7,244 bases of DNA from Deltaproteobacteria bacterium (GTDB lineage Bacteria; Desulfobacterota; SM23-61), in assembly GCA_026388915.1 (NCBI GenBank), contig JAPLIW010000290.1, forward strand, positions 1-7,244, in the 5' to 3' direction. Below the pieces are notes generated by a model. It saw only the letters and a list, made by a program, of their open reading frames with translations. It was not told the origin of the DNA and did no database searches. The first letter of the stretch is position 1. The number at the start of each line of letters is the position of its first letter. Shown piece after piece: positions 5,562-7,244 of this stretch. Position numbers and translations under genes: made by a program.

Positions 5562-6308
5562 ATGGATTTATCGGGAAAAGTGGCGGTTGTAACCGGGGCC
5601 GGAAAGGGACTGGGGTGGGCCATCGCCGAGAGGCTGGCCCGGGACGGGGCCAAGGTGGTCATCGCGGAGATTGACTGGGCCAGCGCCCAGGAGAAGGCGG
5701 CCGTCCTCCGGCAGAGGAAAGGGGAATCCCTGGCGATCCGGGTGGATGTGAGCCGATGGCCCGAGGTGCAGAAGATGGTCGCGGAAACGGTGGAGAAATT
5801 CGGGCGGATCGATGTTTTGGTGAACAACGCCGGGATCCTGGGTCCCGCCCTCTCCGTGGCGGAGTATCCCGAGGATCAATGGGATGAGGTGATCGCCGTG
5901 AACCTGAAAGGAACTTTCCTCTGCTGCAAGGCGGTTCTTGCGGTCATGAAAAAGCAGGGGAGCGGCAGCATCGTCAACATCGCCTCCGTGGCCGGCAAAG
6001 AAGGAAATCCCAATATGGCCCCCTATTCAGTTTCCAAGGGGGGGATTATCACCCTGACCAAGACCCTGGGAAAAGAGCTGGCCGCCACCCGGATCCGGAT
6101 CAACGCCGTGTCGCCAGCCCTGCTGGAAACCGACATGGCCAAAAACATGAGCCCGGAACAGAGGGCCTTCCTTACTTCTAAGATTCCCATGGGAAGGCTG
6201 GGGAGGCCCGAAGAAGTGGCGGCGGTGGTGAAATTCCTGGCTTCCGATGAGGCCTCTTTCGTCACCGGGCAGTGCTATGATATCTCCGGAGGCCGTTCGG
6301 TGTATTGA
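5562..6308 (+). CDS. Classical short-chain dehydrogenase/reductase (FabG-like SDR)
   Basis: A cytoplasmic NAD(P)-dependent oxidoreductase of 248 residues, the usual length for a classical SDR. The Rossmann nucleotide motif TGAGKGLG is at 11-18, NNAG at 88-91, and the catalytic tetrad is complete: N114, S142, Y155 and K159 (YSVSK). The acidic end of the second strand (VVIAEID, E36/D38) suggests NAD(H) rather than NADP(H). The NAVSPALLETDM stretch (181-192) and C-terminal TGQCYDISGG (235-244) are typical of the FabG-like branch, where tetramers are usual. The substrate cannot be read from the sequence; candidates are a 3-oxoacyl-ACP/CoA, a hydroxyacyl-CoA (including alicyclic ones) or a sugar/polyol. 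It follows a repeat-filled gap and is followed by a strong hairpin, so it is probably transcribed alone. Confidence 0.93.
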   Translation: MDLSGKVAVVTGAGKGLGWAIAERLARDGAKVVIAEIDWASAQEKAAVLRQRKGESLAIRVDVSRWPEVQKMVAETVEKFGRIDVLVNNAGILGPALSVAEYPEDQWDEVIAVNLKGTFLCCKAVLAVMKKQGSGSIVNIASVAGKEGNPNMAPYSVSKGGIITLTKTLGKELAATRIRINAVSPALLETDMAKNMSPEQRAFLTSKIPMGRLGRPEEVAAVVKFLASDEASFVTGQCYDISGGRSVY

Positions 6309-6384
6309 AGAGCGTGGAGCAGAGAGCATAGAGTAAAAGGCTGAAAACATAGGGGCCTGAAGCAGGGGGCGAAGAGAACACAGC

Positions 6385-6397
6385 GCGGCAAAGCCGC
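6385..6397. repeat. Small GC hairpin, copy 1 (GCGGC-AAA-GCCGC)
   Basis: A five-base stem with a three-base loop in the context AGCGCGGCAAAGCCGC. A near copy with the same flank occurs at 6508-6521, so this is a repeated motif rather than a chance stem. It directly precedes the large hairpin. Confidence 0.5.
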
Positions 6398-6472
6398 AAC
6401 CAAAAGGAATCACCCCCTCCCTCCCCTCCCCCCTCGAGGGGGAGGGATAGGGTGGGGGGGTGCTTTTTGGTT
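6398..6472 (+). terminator. Large C-rich/G-rich stem-loop, probable terminator after the SDR gene
   Basis: AACCAAAA (6398-6405) pairs with TTTTGGTT (6465-6472), and CACCCCC (6411-6417) pairs with GGGGGTG (6456-6462). The interior C-rich arm (to about 6434) faces a G-rich arm around a central CTCGAG (6433-6438), with some mismatches. The descending arm ends in CTTTTTGG, giving a short T-run, so it may end transcription about 90 to 165 bases after the dehydrogenase stop. The plus-strand G-rich arm (6435-6460) also contains at least four G-runs. CCCTC-GA-GGGGGAGGG hairpins are widespread intergenic repeats; the first 18 bases of this window resemble the middle of one. Confidence 0.6.
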
Positions 6473-6507
6473 AATAAAAATCCCAGAGTTTGAACGTAAG
6501 TAGTAAA

Positions 6508-6521
6508 GCGCGGCAGAGCCG
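6508..6521. repeat. Small GC hairpin, copy 2 (CGGC-AGA-GCCG)
   Basis: A second copy of the AGCGCGGCA-n-AGCCG motif, differing from copy 1 at the middle of the loop and at the end of the stem. It lies about 120 bases downstream of copy 1, on the far side of the large stem-loop. Confidence 0.5.
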
Positions 6522-6533
6522 TAAAAAGGTAAT

Positions 6534-6626
6534 GGACTATTAGGACTATTAGAATAATGGAAGAATGGGGTTACAATTTTTGTTGCTTTTACCCATTATT
6601 CCATCATTCCAGTATTCCATCGTTCC
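6534..6626. repeat. Short tandem and inverted repeats of the GGAATAATGG/ATTCC family
   Basis: GGACTATTA is repeated in tandem at 6534-6542 and 6543-6551. GAATAATGG (6552-6560) is the exact complement of CCATTATTC (6593-6601). Then ATTCC recurs about every ten bases up to 6626 (CCATTATTCC, ATCATTCC, AGTATTCC). This is the second copy in the window of the motif family seen at 5449-5525. Confidence 0.6.
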
Positions 6627-6641
6627 TGTGCTTTTCATTTT

Positions 6642-6668
6642 CTCTGCGGTCTCTGCGTGCTCTGCGGT
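6642..6668 (+). repeat. Three 9-base CTCTGCG tandem units
   Basis: CTCTGCGGT, CTCTGCGTG and CTCTGCGGT follow one another without gap, ending just before the leader of the LUD gene. Similar CTCTGCG strings are, to my knowledge, common low-complexity intergenic repeats in several bacterial phyla. They end 27 bases before the start codon. Confidence 0.6.
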
Positions 6669-6680
6669 TAAATTTCTTTT

Positions 6681-6687
6681 AAGGAGG
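6681..6687 (+). promoter_or_regulatory. Strong ribosome binding site of the LUD gene
   Basis: AAGGAGG, a near-perfect Shine-Dalgarno sequence, is followed by an eight-base spacer and the ATG at 6696. Confidence 0.75.
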
Positions 6688-6695
6688 ATTACAGA

Positions 6696-7244
6696 ATGAC
6701 TCAGTTTCATCAGTGGTACGGTGAGATGCAGGCCCAAAGGACCATTCAGGCCTTGAAGAAGAACAACTTCGACGCCCAGTACTTTCCCAAAGCCGCGGAC
6801 GCTTTGGAGGCGCTCTGGAAATCGATCCCCGAAGGGGCCACCGTGGGGGTGGGCGGATCGATGACCCTGAACCAGATCGGCTTCTATGACGCCGTTCAGA
6901 AGCGGCCGGTCAAGCTGCTGAACCCCTTTGCCAAAGGCCTTTCCCCGGAAGAGGGGGGCAAGATCCGGCGGGCGATTTTTTCCGCCGACGTCTTTGTCTG
7001 CAGCAGCAACGCGGTCACCGAGGACGGAAAGCTGTACAACATCGATGCCACCGGGAACCGGGTCGCCCCCATGATCTTCGGGCCCAAGAAGGTCGTGCTG
7101 CTATGCGGGGTCAACAAAATCGTCAAAGACATCCATGAGGCTCACAAAAAGGTGAAAGAGTGGGTGGCCCCCATGAACGTGAAGCGGCTGGGCTACAAAC
7201 CCCCCTGCGGGCAGACGGGGGTATGCGCGGATTGCGCCTCTCCG
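6696..7244 (+). CDS. LUD-domain (DUF162, YkgG/LutC-like) protein, cut by the window end
   Basis: The frame is open for 183 codons to the last base, so the C-terminus is missing. The protein belongs to the LUD family (lactate utilization, DUF162): VGVGGSMTLNQIG (50-62), a loop with KLLNPFAKG (73-81), SSNAVTEDGKLYNIDATGN (103-121), FGPKKVVLLCGVNKIV (128-143) and the terminal cysteine cluster C171-x5-C177-x2-C180 followed by ASP. That cluster, typical of the YkgG-type branch and normally followed by a short RIC-like end, may bind metal or an iron-sulfur centre. LutC of the lactate oxidase LutABC lacks this tail, so the role need not be lactate oxidation; family members are often annotated only as lactate utilization proteins. 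The start is well supported by AAGGAGG. It is cytoplasmic with no signal peptide. Whether lutA/lutB-like genes follow cannot be seen. Confidence 0.88.
   Translation, partial: MTQFHQWYGEMQAQRTIQALKKNNFDAQYFPKAADALEALWKSIPEGATVGVGGSMTLNQIGFYDAVQKRPVKLLNPFAKGLSPEEGGKIRRAIFSADVFVCSSNAVTEDGKLYNIDATGNRVAPMIFGPKKVVLLCGVNKIVKDIHEAHKKVKEWVAPMNVKRLGYKPPCGQTGVCADCASP

Larger units (their letters stand above)
6309..6695 (+). other. Repeat-rich non-coding region between the SDR and LUD genes
   Basis: No gene is supported in these 387 bases. In order it holds a purine-rich stretch, a small GC hairpin (6385-6397), a large C/G-rich stem-loop (6398-6472), a second small GC hairpin (6511-6521), a 9-base tandem GGACTATTA (6534-6551), a GAATAATGG inverted repeat (6552-6601), a run of ATTCC units (6597-6626), three CTCTGCG units (6642-6668), and the ribosome site of the LUD gene. 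Promoters for the LUD gene could be hidden here, but none is convincing. Confidence 0.7.

Noticed and set aside
6027..6413. Minus-strand open frame of 128 codons over the end of the SDR gene
   Set aside because: It is largely antisense to the SDR, and its beginning lies in repeats.

Overview
The window is GC-rich bacterial chromosome from what looks like an anaerobe of the Desulfobacterota/Nitrospirota type. The lineage is inferred, not proven. It rests on an octaheme nitrite reductase, a molybdate/tungstate-type ABC transporter, a LUD-domain protein of the kind common in anaerobes, and intergenic spaces full of short palindromes and low-complexity repeats (GTCATTCCGGCGAAAGCC-type elements, CTCTGCG tandems, GGAATAATGG repeats). 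No rRNA, tRNA, CRISPR array, transposase or phage gene was seen.

Layout. 1-244 holds no gene: a palindromic repeat element (22-151) and a 41-base direct repeat with G-runs. 245-3274 (+) is a three-gene transporter unit: secreted solute-binding protein, permease and ATPase. The first two genes are separated by 268 bases of purine-rich low-complexity repeats, while the permease and ATPase overlap by ATGA. A perfect 26-base palindrome (3281-3306) lies between the ATPase and the convergent cytochrome gene. 3323-4966 (-) encodes a secreted eight-heme cytochrome c with a CXXCK catalytic heme and a Tyr-Asn-Cys motif, the signature of octaheme nitrite reductases such as Thioalkalivibrio TvNiR. The 186-base divergent region 4967-5152 holds a dyad with CRP/FNR-like geometry. 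5153-5410 (+) is an unrecognised 85-residue charged, probably helical protein. 5562-6308 (+) is a classical short-chain dehydrogenase/reductase. 6309-6695 is a 387-base non-coding stretch with a large C/G-rich hairpin, two small GC hairpins and several short repeats. 6696 to the window end (+) is a LUD-domain protein with a C-terminal cysteine cluster, cut by the window edge.

How the genes fit. The transporter would import molybdate or tungstate for cofactor enzymes encoded elsewhere. The octaheme cytochrome would reduce nitrite (probably also hydroxylamine, possibly sulfite) in the periplasm to ammonium. The two share no direct biochemical step visible here; a link through a Mo-dependent nitrate reductase elsewhere is only a guess. 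The SDR and LUD protein may serve hydroxy/keto-acid or acyl-CoA metabolism, but each has its own strong ribosome binding site and a repeat-rich gap lies between them, so shared transcription is doubtful. I did not find a clearly new multi-gene system. The most notable items are the octaheme reductase with its cross-link motif and no visible electron-donor gene, the dyad upstream of it, and the dense set of structured intergenic repeats.
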